Positions 1-5,510 of a DNA stretch of 5,510 nucleotides are shown in pieces. The position numbers and the translations under genes are program-made. The stretch's first letter is position 1, and every line of letters begins with the position of its first letter. Below the pieces are notes generated by a model. It searched no databases and had not been told where the DNA came from. It saw nothing but the letters and a program-made list of their open reading frames with translations. Source of the stretch: Deltaproteobacteria bacterium (GTDB lineage: Bacteria; Desulfobacterota; Desulfobacteria; Desulfobacterales; ETH-SRB1); contig JAUWQK010000107.1 in assembly GCA_030611115.1 (NCBI GenBank), forward strand, positions 1 to 5,510. Direction: 5' to 3'.

Positions 1-741
1 TCCTCGAGTATGCACAGCTAACCATACCCATGACAAGTTGTGAAATCCGTTTTTCCGCCGGGCTCGTCCCATTTCCCTATGAGCAAAAAGAAATTTAAAG
101 TCAGAAATCCCGCCTGCCTGCCACCCTGCAACTATAAGGTCAGGCACATAAAGGGCCTCCCCATTCTTCAGCTCTCGTAACAAAAGATCATAATCTCCAG
201 CAATCTTGAAAGTTTCATCGAATAAACCATGTTTCTCGAAAAGGCTGCGATGATGCATAAGCCCCGTATGCGGTAAAGGCATCCCGTGCGGCATCAACCA
301 GCGGATCTTATTCCATGGCTTGCCTATCAATTTAAGAATGCGCCCATTCCTGTCCACCCTGGCAGCCTGGCCATATACAACTTTTATCCCCAAATCCGCT
401 GCCTTAACTAAATGTGGAGACAAATCAGTTAACACGTTTTCGCTCCAGAAATAGTCATCTGCCCCTAAAAAACAGATCCATTCTCCACGCGCATACTGCA
501 ATGCCTTGTTCCACGCATGATAAATACCACGATCGGGTGAAGATTCCCAATAGGCAATGTTATCATCGTTATTCTTGAGAATTTCAACAGTGCCATCTGT
601 GGAACCACCATCTATTATAATCAATTCCCTGTGGGAATAGGTCTGGTTACTTACGCTTTCAATGCATCGTTCAAGAGTTTCTTTGCTATTGAGCACTGCG
701 ACGATGATGGTAATAAGGGGATTTTTATCTTTCATATCCAT
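1..741 (-). CDS. Glycosyltransferase family 2 (WfgS-like), N-terminal part, runs off the left edge
   Basis: Transfers a sugar from a nucleotide-sugar donor, probably to a lipid-linked oligosaccharide at the cytoplasmic face of the inner membrane. The frame is open for 247 codons from the ATG at 741 to the window edge. The GT-A fold is visible in order: a first beta strand (ITIIVAVLNS, residues 10-19), the CIESVSNQTY helix (26-35), the nucleotide-binding DGGSTDGT (44-51), PDRGIYHAWNKAL (69-81), the metal-binding GADD (93-96, the DxD equivalent), and AGDYDLLLR from residue 181, where the acidic pair is the expected catalytic-base region. These patterns match the WfgS-like branch of GT2. The start at 741 is preferred because GGAA lies about 9 nt upstream; a second in-frame ATG at 735 is less well placed. 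Donor and acceptor cannot be read from the sequence. It is separated from the upstream toxin gene by 135 nt containing a palindromic element, and no clear promoter was seen there. Confidence 0.9.
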   Translation of the reverse strand, partial: MDMKDKNPLITIIVAVLNSKETLERCIESVSNQTYSHRELIIIDGGSTDGTVEILKNNDDNIAYWESSPDRGIYHAWNKALQYARGEWICFLGADDYFWSENVLTDLSPHLVKAADLGIKVVYGQAARVDRNGRILKLIGKPWNKIRWLMPHGMPLPHTGLMHHRSLFEKHGLFDETFKIAGDYDLLLRELKNGEALYVPDLIVAGWQAGGISDFKFLFAHREMGRARRKNGFHNLSWVWLAVHTRG

Positions 742-773
742 ACAATCTTTTTCCGTAATAGCTCAATAAGTTC

Positions 774-826
774 GGGTAGGGGTGACTTTAGTCGCCCGCA
801 TCGGGAGGTTAAAACCTCCCCTACCC
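774..826. repeat. REP/BIME-like double-hairpin palindromic element
   Basis: Outer arms GGGTAGGGG (774-782) and CCCCTACCC (818-826) are perfect inverted repeats. Between them lie two hairpins. The left one pairs 780-786 (GGGTGAC) with 791-797 (GTCGCCC), with one G-T pair and a TTTA loop. The right one pairs 803-810 (GGGAGGTT) with 813-820 (AACCTCCC) around a 2-nt AA. The linker is GCATC (798-802). Each hairpin is flanked on its outer side by GTAG read outside-in (776-779 on plus, 821-824 on minus). A GTAG foot plus hairpin in head-to-head pairs is the known layout of REP sequences mobilised by RAYT (IS200-like Y1) transposases. Assignment to that class is inference; no RAYT gene is in the window. 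It lies between the toxin gene and the GT2 gene. It lacks a T-run, so it is not a standard intrinsic terminator, though it could affect RNA stability. Confidence 0.7.
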
Positions 827-876
827 AGACAGCGCAGACAGCAACATCAGCCGTATTGTGTCCCCATTATGCGCTT

Positions 877-1281
877 TTAAAGCCACAAAATATCCACCAG
901 TGATTCGACCTGTTTGAATTCCGGATCGGCTGTTACAATTATTCCCTTTTTCTCATGAGATAGAGCAACAACAAAGGCATCGGCATAAGATATTGAGTAT
1001 CGCGCTTTGATATGCGCTGCTGACAGGACACGGGTCATAGTTGATTCGATGAGTTGTACTGGTAATCCGAATATATCATGTAAGATGCTGTCCGCAGTAC
1101 TGCGTCCCAACTTACGTTCGATAATGTATATAATCTCCCCGAGATTTATGGCGCTCATCAGAACAGATATTTTCCCTGCGTCTGATTTTTTCAGCAGTTC
1201 TCTTACTTCCTGACCGCCCGACTCGGCCTGAAGATATGCTATAACAGCAAAACTATCGAATATGTAAGTCAGCTTCTTCAT
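877..1281 (-). CDS. vapC: PIN-domain ribonuclease toxin, VapC type
   Basis: Predicted toxin of a type II toxin-antitoxin pair: a small Mg2+-dependent endoribonuclease acting on cellular RNA and neutralised by the upstream antitoxin. At 134 aa it has the usual PIN length. The acidic site residues are recognisable: D9 in YIFDSFAVIAYL, E49 in NLGEIIYIIE, D101 in YADAFVVALS, and D119 in IIVTADPEF, all in the order and spacing of VapC proteins. The site therefore looks intact and the toxin potentially active. Its ATG lies inside the 3' end of the antitoxin gene (29-nt overlap, different frame). A GAGGA at 1294-1290, 8 nt before the start, is embedded in antitoxin codons, so translation is probably coupled. 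The RNA target cannot be predicted. Family call is firm; toxicity is inferred from the family. Confidence 0.9.
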   Translation of the reverse strand: MKKLTYIFDSFAVIAYLQAESGGQEVRELLKKSDAGKISVLMSAINLGEIIYIIERKLGRSTADSILHDIFGLPVQLIESTMTRVLSAAHIKARYSISYADAFVVALSHEKKGIIVTADPEFKQVESLVDILWL

Positions 1282-1522
1282 GCTTCAGTTCCTCAGCCCT
1301 GTCTTTAAGCAACGCTTCCGTCAGGGATGTTTTCCCTGCCAGTTTTCCATACAGAGCTTCAACTGGGTCCACAATTTCCGGGATAAGAGTTATGCGGTCT
1401 TCCTTTGCCTGAAATTCAACCATATCACCCGGCTTCAGGCAAAAGCGTTTTCTCAACGCTGCCGGGATCACGATCCAGCCCTTGGCAGAGACCTTCGCTT
1501 TCATGATATCTGAAGATTTCAT
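1253..1522 (-). CDS. vapB: AbrB/MazE-family antitoxin (VapB type)
   Basis: Predicted antitoxin and autorepressor of the downstream PIN toxin. Residues 7-49 form a swapped-hairpin SpoVT/AbrB DNA-binding domain: MKAKVSAKGWIVIPAALRKR, then LKPGDMVEF and RITLIP. The IPAALRKRF loop is the typical 'IPxxLRKxL' signature. Residues 50-89 are charged and helical-looking (ALYGKLAGK, TEALLKDRAEELKHEEAD), as expected for the toxin-binding tail. The chosen start is the ATG at 1522, giving 89 aa, because GGAGGA (1532-1527) sits 4 nt upstream. The in-frame ATG at 1534 and TTG at 1537 have no ribosome-binding site, and the Shine-Dalgarno itself would fall inside the longer reading. It is first in the operon and overlaps vapC by 29 nt. 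A strong promoter and an inverted-repeat operator candidate lie directly upstream. Confidence 0.88.
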   Translation of the reverse strand: MKSSDIMKAKVSAKGWIVIPAALRKRFCLKPGDMVEFQAKEDRITLIPEIVDPVEALYGKLAGKTSLTEALLKDRAEELKHEEADLHIR

Positions 1523-1540
1523 AGCTTCCTCCATCAAGCA

Positions 1541-1578
1541 AAACGTTATACAACAGCGTTGGTTAAAGTATAACGTTT
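1541..1578. promoter_or_regulatory. Inverted-repeat operator candidate for VapB autoregulation
   Basis: A perfect 11-bp inverted repeat, AAACGTTATAC (1541-1551) and GTATAACGTTT (1568-1578), has its arm centres 27 bp apart. A smaller palindrome, CAAC-AGC-GTTG (1551-1561), lies in the spacer. The right arm covers most of the -10 hexamer and the left arm lies just downstream of the expected transcription start, so a bound VapB-VapC complex would block RNA polymerase. Autorepression through paired half-sites is usual for type II TA operons. That this repeat is the binding site is inferred from its position. Confidence 0.7.
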
Positions 1579-1595
1579 AAAGATGACCATGTCAA
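1567..1595 (-). promoter_or_regulatory. Sigma-70-type promoter of the vapBC operon
   Basis: On the minus strand, a perfect -35 hexamer TTGACA (1595-1590) is followed by a 17-bp spacer and a -10 hexamer TATACT (1572-1567, five of six consensus bases). Transcription would begin near 1560, leaving a leader of about 38 nt before the antitoxin ATG at 1522. This is the only near-consensus promoter I found in the window, and it points away from the wzx operon. Confidence 0.82.
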
Positions 1596-1663
1596 ATTTT
1601 CAATTTACAAGTCACGCCGGTCATTTCTCGTCCGTTCTGTCAAACCGGAGCTCATATTTAACC

Positions 1664-1740
1664 GGGGACATGACCCGATTTAATCTTATCGCGTGGGGAC
1701 ATGACCCGATTTAGCCTTATCAAATCGGGATCGTGTACCC
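1664..1740. repeat. Two 27-nt direct repeats plus a degenerate inverted copy
   Basis: Unit 1 (1664-1690) and unit 2 (1695-1721) both begin GGGGACATGACCCGATTTA and end CTTATC; they differ at two bases (AT versus GC) and are offset by 31 bp. Directly after unit 2, positions 1722-1740 read on the minus strand as a third copy of the first 18 nt with two substitutions and one inserted base. As a result CCCGATTT (1705-1712) and AAATCGGG (1722-1729) form a perfect 8-bp hairpin with a 9-nt loop. The element occupies the non-coding space upstream of wzx. There is no T-run after the hairpin. It resembles dispersed palindromic (REP or MITE-like) repeats; an operator role is not excluded. Confidence 0.65.
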
Positions 1741-1776
1741 AGACAGCAGATAGGGAAGCAAGAAAAGAATTAACTT

Positions 1777-3078
1777 ATGACCGCCATCAGCTCACAAGGC
1801 TTTAGACGCTATTTTGTCAACACCTCCTGGCTCATGGGGCACCGTTTATTGAGCATGATTGTGGCGCTGTTTGTAGGCGTTTATGTTGCCCGGTATCTGG
1901 GGCCGGAGCGGTTCGGGCTTTTGAGCTATGCAGGCAGCTTTGTCGGGCTTTTTACGGCGCTGGCAACTTTGGGTTTAGACGGTATTCTGGTTCGGGAACT
2001 GGTCAAGACACCGGAGCGCAGGGATGAACTCCTTGGCATTGCTTTCTGGCTAAAGGCAGGCGGCGCGATCCTGATGTGGATAGGCATCGCCGCCGCAGTC
2101 CCGTTTACCCACAATGAGACCCAAACAAATATCCTGATTATTATCATCGCCTTTGCCGTTATCTTCCAGGCATTCAACGTTATTGATTTCAATTATCAGG
2201 CAGAGGTAAAATCCAAATATGTGGTGTATGCCCAGATTGTTTCCCTTGTCATATCTTCAATAACCAAATTGGTATTTGTCTGGATAGCGGCCCCGCTTGT
2301 CTGGTTTGCCTGTGTCTTTCTGCTTGATGCGGTTGTGCGAGCGGTTGGGCTGACCGCCATGTATCTGCAAAATACCGGCAAGGTGTGGCACTGGAAATGG
2401 CGATGGCAAACGGCAAAAGTATTATTAAGGGATTCCTGGCCGCTGATCTTGTCAGGAATGGTCATTTCGATTTATATGAAGATAGACCAGGTCATGATCA
2501 AGGAGATGCTGGGAGCGGAGCAGGTAGGACATTATGCGGCTGCTGTAAGATTGAGCGAGGCATGGTATTTTGTGCCAATGGCGATTACGTCATCTGTTTT
2601 CCCGGCTATTATAAATGCCAAAAAACAGAGCGAAGAACTTTACTATCAAAGATTGCAGCAACTCTATGACCTGATGGTCTGGCTCGCCGTGGCTATTGCC
2701 CTGCCCACAACCTTTCTTGCCCCCTGGGTAATCAGGGTATTATATGGCGATGCCTTTTTGCCGACAGCAGGTGTTTTGAGTATTCATATCTGGGCCGGGG
2801 TGTTTGTGTTTTTGGGTTTTGTAAATGGGCGTTGGATTATTGCTGAAAATTTGCAATATATCGCGACTATTAGAAGCACTGCAGGTGCAATGGTGAATGT
2901 TGCTTTGAATATTGTACTTATACCAAAGTACGGCATCAACGGTGCAGCAATAGCAACTTTTTTTTCAGTTTTCGTTGCTTCTCATATTGCTTTTTTCTTT
3001 ATCAATAAAGCTAGAATGGTTTTTAGGATGCAAAACAAATCCTTTTTGAGACCAGTTTTATGGATAGGGGTAAAATGA
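1777..3078 (+). CDS. wzx: Wzx-type polysaccharide flippase (MOP superfamily)
   Basis: Integral inner-membrane protein that moves an undecaprenyl-linked oligosaccharide from the cytoplasmic to the periplasmic face. The 433 residues contain about 12 hydrophobic segments; clear ones lie near residues 25-42, 49-70, 88-108, 118-136, 150-168, 172-196, 222-241, 300-318, 335-352, 366-384 and 390-410. Family signatures include the N-terminal amphipathic stretch FRRYFVNTSWL, VGVYVARYLGPERFGLLSYA (residues 33-52), MKIDQVMIKEMLGAEQVGHY in the middle and KYGINGAAIATFFS near the end, all typical of Polysacc_synt proteins. The start at 1777 keeps the conserved N terminus; its ribosome site is weak (AGGGAAG lies over 15 nt upstream), and no convincing promoter was found before it. 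Its TGA overlaps the next ATG. GC falls sharply over its last 60 codons. The gene symbol reflects the family, not a specific orthologue. Confidence 0.9.
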   Translation: MTAISSQGFRRYFVNTSWLMGHRLLSMIVALFVGVYVARYLGPERFGLLSYAGSFVGLFTALATLGLDGILVRELVKTPERRDELLGIAFWLKAGGAILMWIGIAAAVPFTHNETQTNILIIIIAFAVIFQAFNVIDFNYQAEVKSKYVVYAQIVSLVISSITKLVFVWIAAPLVWFACVFLLDAVVRAVGLTAMYLQNTGKVWHWKWRWQTAKVLLRDSWPLILSGMVISIYMKIDQVMIKEMLGAEQVGHYAAAVRLSEAWYFVPMAITSSVFPAIINAKKQSEELYYQRLQQLYDLMVWLAVAIALPTTFLAPWVIRVLYGDAFLPTAGVLSIHIWAGVFVFLGFVNGRWIIAENLQYIATIRSTAGAMVNVALNIVLIPKYGINGAAIATFFSVFVASHIAFFFINKARMVFRMQNKSFLRPVLWIGVK

Positions 3079-4184
3079 AAGTATCAATAATAACAACAGT
3101 TAACCACAACGTTGGTGATGATTTCGTAAGAGAAGGAATAATTTATCTTTTGAAGCAGAAGTTTAAAAACACTGCACTTAACTTTGGACTTATTCATAAG
3201 CATTCTCCGATTACCGCGCGTCATGGCTTCGAATGGTTTCGGAATTATAGATTTTCGAAATATGTTGATCGGGCTCTTCCGCTATCCCTAACTAAGGATA
3301 AGGTTTTAGAAGCTGACATATTGGTGCAAAGTGGCGCTCCTGTGTATTGGTGTCATCCGGAAACAAATGGTCCACATTGTTATGGTAATGAATGGTTCAA
3401 GCCATTAATCAAGAGACGTTATTTGAAAACAGCATTAAACGCGCCATTTTTAAATTTGGCGGCTGGAACTTGTCAAAGATATGATAGTGATGGATTTGAA
3501 TTCGATAGTTGCAAATCTTGCCAAGATTATATTAAAGAGTTGCAAAATTTAACCAAGGTAACCACTGTAAGAGATAAACTTGCAAAAAAAGTTTTAAATA
3601 ATATGGGCTTTGATGCTCCGATTATTCCTTGCTCCTCAATTTTCGCCCGCGAATTGTTTGATATCGAACCAGAAAATCCTGAATATGTGGCTTTGAACTA
3701 TATGAGCGGAGGTGCCCATTATGTTTTTGGTCAAAAAATTGAATTTGAAAAATGGGAAAACAATTTTAAGAGATTTTATAAAAAAATATCTAAATTTGAA
3801 AAGTGTATATTTGTTTGCCATAATCAAGACGAAGTAAGTAATGCAAAACGAATTGATTCTAATGCAAATATATTTATATCATCTGATTATAAAGATTATA
3901 TTAAAATTTATGCTAAAGCAAAATTTGGAATAATGAATAGGGTTCATGGTGCATTTCTAATTGCTTCATTTGGTCGGCCTGCTGTACTGATCGGCAACGA
4001 CTCACGGGTTAAAATGTCGGAAGAAATTGAATTGCGTCATACGTTTGTTAATAATGCAGATTTGGATTGGCTTTTAGAACAATATGAATATTTAAAACAT
4101 GAGGGCGATAATTATTCTGAACAGTTTAAGATAATTAAAAAGAAAGCATATAACGACTACCAAAAAGCGTTAAGTGTCCTATAA
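3075..4184 (+). CDS. Polysaccharide pyruvyl transferase family protein
   Basis: Members of this family (PS_pyruv_trans; CsaB, WcaK and others) add a ketal-linked pyruvate from phosphoenolpyruvate to a sugar of a surface polysaccharide. Supporting marks are the N-terminal NHNVGDDFVREGIIYLL (NVGDD at 12-16), VTTVRDKLAKKVLNNMG with IIPCSSIFA in the middle, and the C-terminal NRVHGAFLIASFGRPAVLIG (residues 288-307), where R289 and H291 match the conserved S/N-R-x-H site. Length is 369 aa. The start at 3075 is chosen because the ATG forms an ATGA overlap with the wzx stop and has GGGG 4 nt upstream; an in-frame ATG at 3060 lies inside wzx without a ribosome site. C133, C146 and C149 (a CKSC pair) cluster in the middle, which I cannot tie to a known role. 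The gene is strongly AT-rich (14 G/C of 60 at 3781-3840). Family is fairly sure; the exact reaction is not. Confidence 0.75.
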   Translation: MKVSIITTVNHNVGDDFVREGIIYLLKQKFKNTALNFGLIHKHSPITARHGFEWFRNYRFSKYVDRALPLSLTKDKVLEADILVQSGAPVYWCHPETNGPHCYGNEWFKPLIKRRYLKTALNAPFLNLAAGTCQRYDSDGFEFDSCKSCQDYIKELQNLTKVTTVRDKLAKKVLNNMGFDAPIIPCSSIFARELFDIEPENPEYVALNYMSGGAHYVFGQKIEFEKWENNFKRFYKKISKFEKCIFVCHNQDEVSNAKRIDSNANIFISSDYKDYIKIYAKAKFGIMNRVHGAFLIASFGRPAVLIGNDSRVKMSEEIELRHTFVNNADLDWLLEQYEYLKHEGDNYSEQFKIIKKKAYNDYQKALSVL

Positions 4185-4185
4185 A

Positions 4186-5358
4186 ATGAAAATTGATTTA
4201 ATTTTCTTTAAAATATTAAGGCTAATTTATAAAATTTATTTATGGGTTTTGAATTATTTTATTGTAGTTAGCTATCATCCACAAGAAGCTGGAAATAATA
4301 TCCTCATCCTACGCCTCGACGCCATTGGCGACTTCATTCTTTGGCTTGATTCCGCCCGGCACTTCAGGAAAATCTATCCTGACAAAAAAATTATTCTATT
4401 AGGAAACCAGATATGGACCAGCATGGCCAAAAAATTTCCCTATTGGGATGAAGTGTGGGAGTTAGACAGGCGCAATTTCTATCGAAATCTGCCATACCGA
4501 GTGCGACTACTTAAAAAAATTCGCAAGGCTGGCTTTGATATAGTTATACAACCCACTTATTCCAGGGAGTTTCTATACGGTGATGCAATCGTTCAGATTA
4601 GTGGGGCACGAAAAAAGATTGGGTCTGTGGGTGATTGTAGTAATATCCGGCCAATAGAGAAGAAGATTAGTGACCGGTTTTACACTCAATTGATACCAGC
4701 TAATCCAAAACCCCTTATGGAGCTTAGGCGCAATGCCGAATTTGTAAGGGGTTTAGGTTATAAATTCCAGGCTGCTTTGCCTGATATGACACCTGTTGTT
4801 CAAGGCATAAATAACCCTGTTGGAAATAATTCACCTTATTTTGTGTTATTTCCGGGGGCATCAGGGACACGAAAGCAATGGTCTGTTGAAAAGTTTTCTG
4901 AATTTGCCTCATTGGCATTTCATGAAACAGGTATTGCGGCGGTTATTTGTGGAGGGCCAACCGAACGGCAATTGGGCAAATCTTTAATTGCCCTCATGGA
5001 TATTCCGGTTGTAGATATGGCTGGTGAGACAAGTTTGGCTGAACTGGCGGCTGTTATTAAAGATGCTCAATTTTTATTAAGCAATGACACAAGCGCTGTC
5101 CATATTGCTTCGGCTGTTGCCACGCCCGTATTTTGTCTTTTGGGTGGCGGCCATTATGGGCGATTTATGCCTTATGATATAGAAAGTAAAACTGAAAAAC
5201 CGCTCCCTGTTACAATTATCCATCAAATGGATTGCTTTAATTGTAATTGGCGATGCCGATATTTTGTTGAAGAAGGCAATCCGGTTCCCTGTATCGGAAA
5301 AATCTCAGTTGAAGAAGTATTTGCCGCACTCCAATCATTGATCAAGAAACGGCATTAA
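4186..5358 (+). CDS. Glycosyltransferase family 9 (heptosyltransferase-like)
   Basis: GT-B enzyme of the ADP-heptose:LPS heptosyltransferase family, transferring a sugar in LPS core or surface-glycan assembly. The N-terminal domain opens with ILILRLDAIGDFILWLDSAR (D45-D49 = DAIGD, the acceptor-side loop). The donor-side domain has FPGASGTRKQW (222-232) and SNDTSAVHIASA (299-310), the hallmark D-T/S-x-x-H-I-A motif. Cysteines at 350, 353, 357 and 369 (CFNC, C, PCIGKIS) match the C-terminal cysteine cluster seen in many GT9 proteins. Residues 4-28 (LIFFKILRLIYKIYLWVLNY) are strongly hydrophobic with interspersed lysines, unusual before the first GT9 strand and possibly a membrane anchor. The ATG at 4186 lies 1 nt after the previous TAA; a GTG at 4174 would add four residues but has no ribosome site. 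The 5' end is extremely AT-rich (8 G/C in 4201-4260). Sugar specificity is unknown. Confidence 0.88.
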   Translation: MKIDLIFFKILRLIYKIYLWVLNYFIVVSYHPQEAGNNILILRLDAIGDFILWLDSARHFRKIYPDKKIILLGNQIWTSMAKKFPYWDEVWELDRRNFYRNLPYRVRLLKKIRKAGFDIVIQPTYSREFLYGDAIVQISGARKKIGSVGDCSNIRPIEKKISDRFYTQLIPANPKPLMELRRNAEFVRGLGYKFQAALPDMTPVVQGINNPVGNNSPYFVLFPGASGTRKQWSVEKFSEFASLAFHETGIAAVICGGPTERQLGKSLIALMDIPVVDMAGETSLAELAAVIKDAQFLLSNDTSAVHIASAVATPVFCLLGGGHYGRFMPYDIESKTEKPLPVTIIHQMDCFNCNWRCRYFVEEGNPVPCIGKISVEEVFAALQSLIKKRH

Positions 5359-5494
5359 CAGAGTATTACCTGATGAAAACCGCCATAAAGGACTTTGCAT
5401 AAAGGCCAGAGGAAAAGCGGTAGCTTGTTTTGATATTGAGAAAGTGGCCGGGCAGTATGCTGAATTATACAGGGGAGCCTTGGCGGAGAAGTAA
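5342..5494 (+). pseudogene. Relic of a GT4 glycosyltransferase C terminus
   Basis: The frame one base off the GT9 gene is open from 5342 to the TAA at 5492-5494, after a TGA at 5339-5341. Its last third reads ARGKAVACFDIEKVAGQYAE followed by LYRGALAEK, which resembles the usual C-terminal helix of GT4 enzymes ('F.iekva.qY.elY..ll'). There is no in-frame ATG and no room for the catalytic domains, so this looks like the leftover 3' end of a gene removed by deletion or recombination next to the GT9 stop. The similarity is by eye to a short and variable region, so chance remains possible. The only ATG nearby (5373) is in another frame and stops after nine codons. Nothing else is recognisable up to the window end. 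Confidence 0.45.
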
Positions 5495-5510
5495 TGGCCT
5501 CTGCTTAAAG

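Noticed and set aside
774..826. Intrinsic terminator for vapBC or the GT2 gene
   Set aside because: The hairpins are strong but neither strand has a T-run after them, and the symmetric GTAG/CTAC layout fits a REP pair better.
631..903. Plus-strand open frame of 90 codons
   Set aside because: It lies opposite the start of the GT2 gene and reads through the palindromic element; its sequence is low-quality with no family resemblance.
1280..1513. Plus-strand open frame opposite the antitoxin
   Set aside because: It is antisense to a clear AbrB-domain gene and shows no ribosome site or recognisable domain.
1664..1721. Short CRISPR-like repeat pair
   Set aside because: Only two copies separated by 4 nt, so there is no spacer-sized gap, and no cas gene is present.
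1596..1776. Promoter for the wzx operon
   Set aside because: I looked for paired -35 and -10 hexamers on the plus strand and found only weak matches, none worth annotating.
2385..2669. Plus-strand open frame inside wzx
   Set aside because: It is an alternative frame of a strongly supported membrane protein gene; the translation shows no domain.
5373..5402. Small ATG-started open frame after GT9
   Set aside because: It is only nine codons long and has no credible ribosome site.

Overview
The window is part of a bacterial cell-surface polysaccharide locus (O-antigen, capsule or exopolysaccharide type), interrupted by a small toxin-antitoxin operon and by two non-coding repeat elements. The heptosyltransferase-family GT9 enzyme, the Wzx-type flippase and the uneven base composition fit a Gram-negative host. 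The repeat style and the AbrB/PIN module would suit an environmental anaerobe such as a Desulfobacterota or Nitrospirota member, but that placement is a guess; nothing here identifies the taxon.

Layout. Positions 1-741 (minus strand) hold the N-terminal 247 codons of a GT2 glycosyltransferase that runs off the left edge. Positions 742-876 are non-coding and carry a symmetric double-hairpin element (774-826) built like a REP/BIME unit: GTAG, hairpin, 5-nt linker, hairpin, CTAC. Positions 877-1522 (minus strand) hold a type II toxin-antitoxin pair, with the AbrB/MazE-like antitoxin upstream and the PIN-domain (VapC-type) toxin downstream, overlapping by 29 nt. Its control region is unusually clear: TTGACA, a 17-bp spacer and TATACT, with an 11-bp perfect inverted repeat placed to act as an operator. 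Positions 1596-1776 are non-coding and carry two 27-nt direct repeats plus a degenerate inverted third copy.

From 1777 rightward (plus strand) runs a tightly packed operon: a Wzx-type flippase, a polysaccharide pyruvyl transferase-family protein (ATGA overlap with wzx) and a GT9 glycosyltransferase starting 1 nt after the previous stop. Just after the GT9 stop, another frame encodes about 45 residues that look like the C-terminal end of a GT4 glycosyltransferase, probably a relic.

How the genes work together. The GT2 and GT9 enzymes would add sugars to a lipid-linked oligosaccharide on the cytoplasmic face of the inner membrane. The pyruvyl transferase-like protein may add a ketal-linked pyruvate, and the flippase would move the finished unit to the periplasm. 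GC content swings from about 62% inside wzx to 13-30% between roughly 2940 and 4290 and back to about 50%, a mosaic pattern typical of surface-polysaccharide loci assembled by recombination. I see no convincing new biological system. The most checkable observations are the two repeat elements, the TA promoter/operator, the AT-rich island and the GT4 relic.
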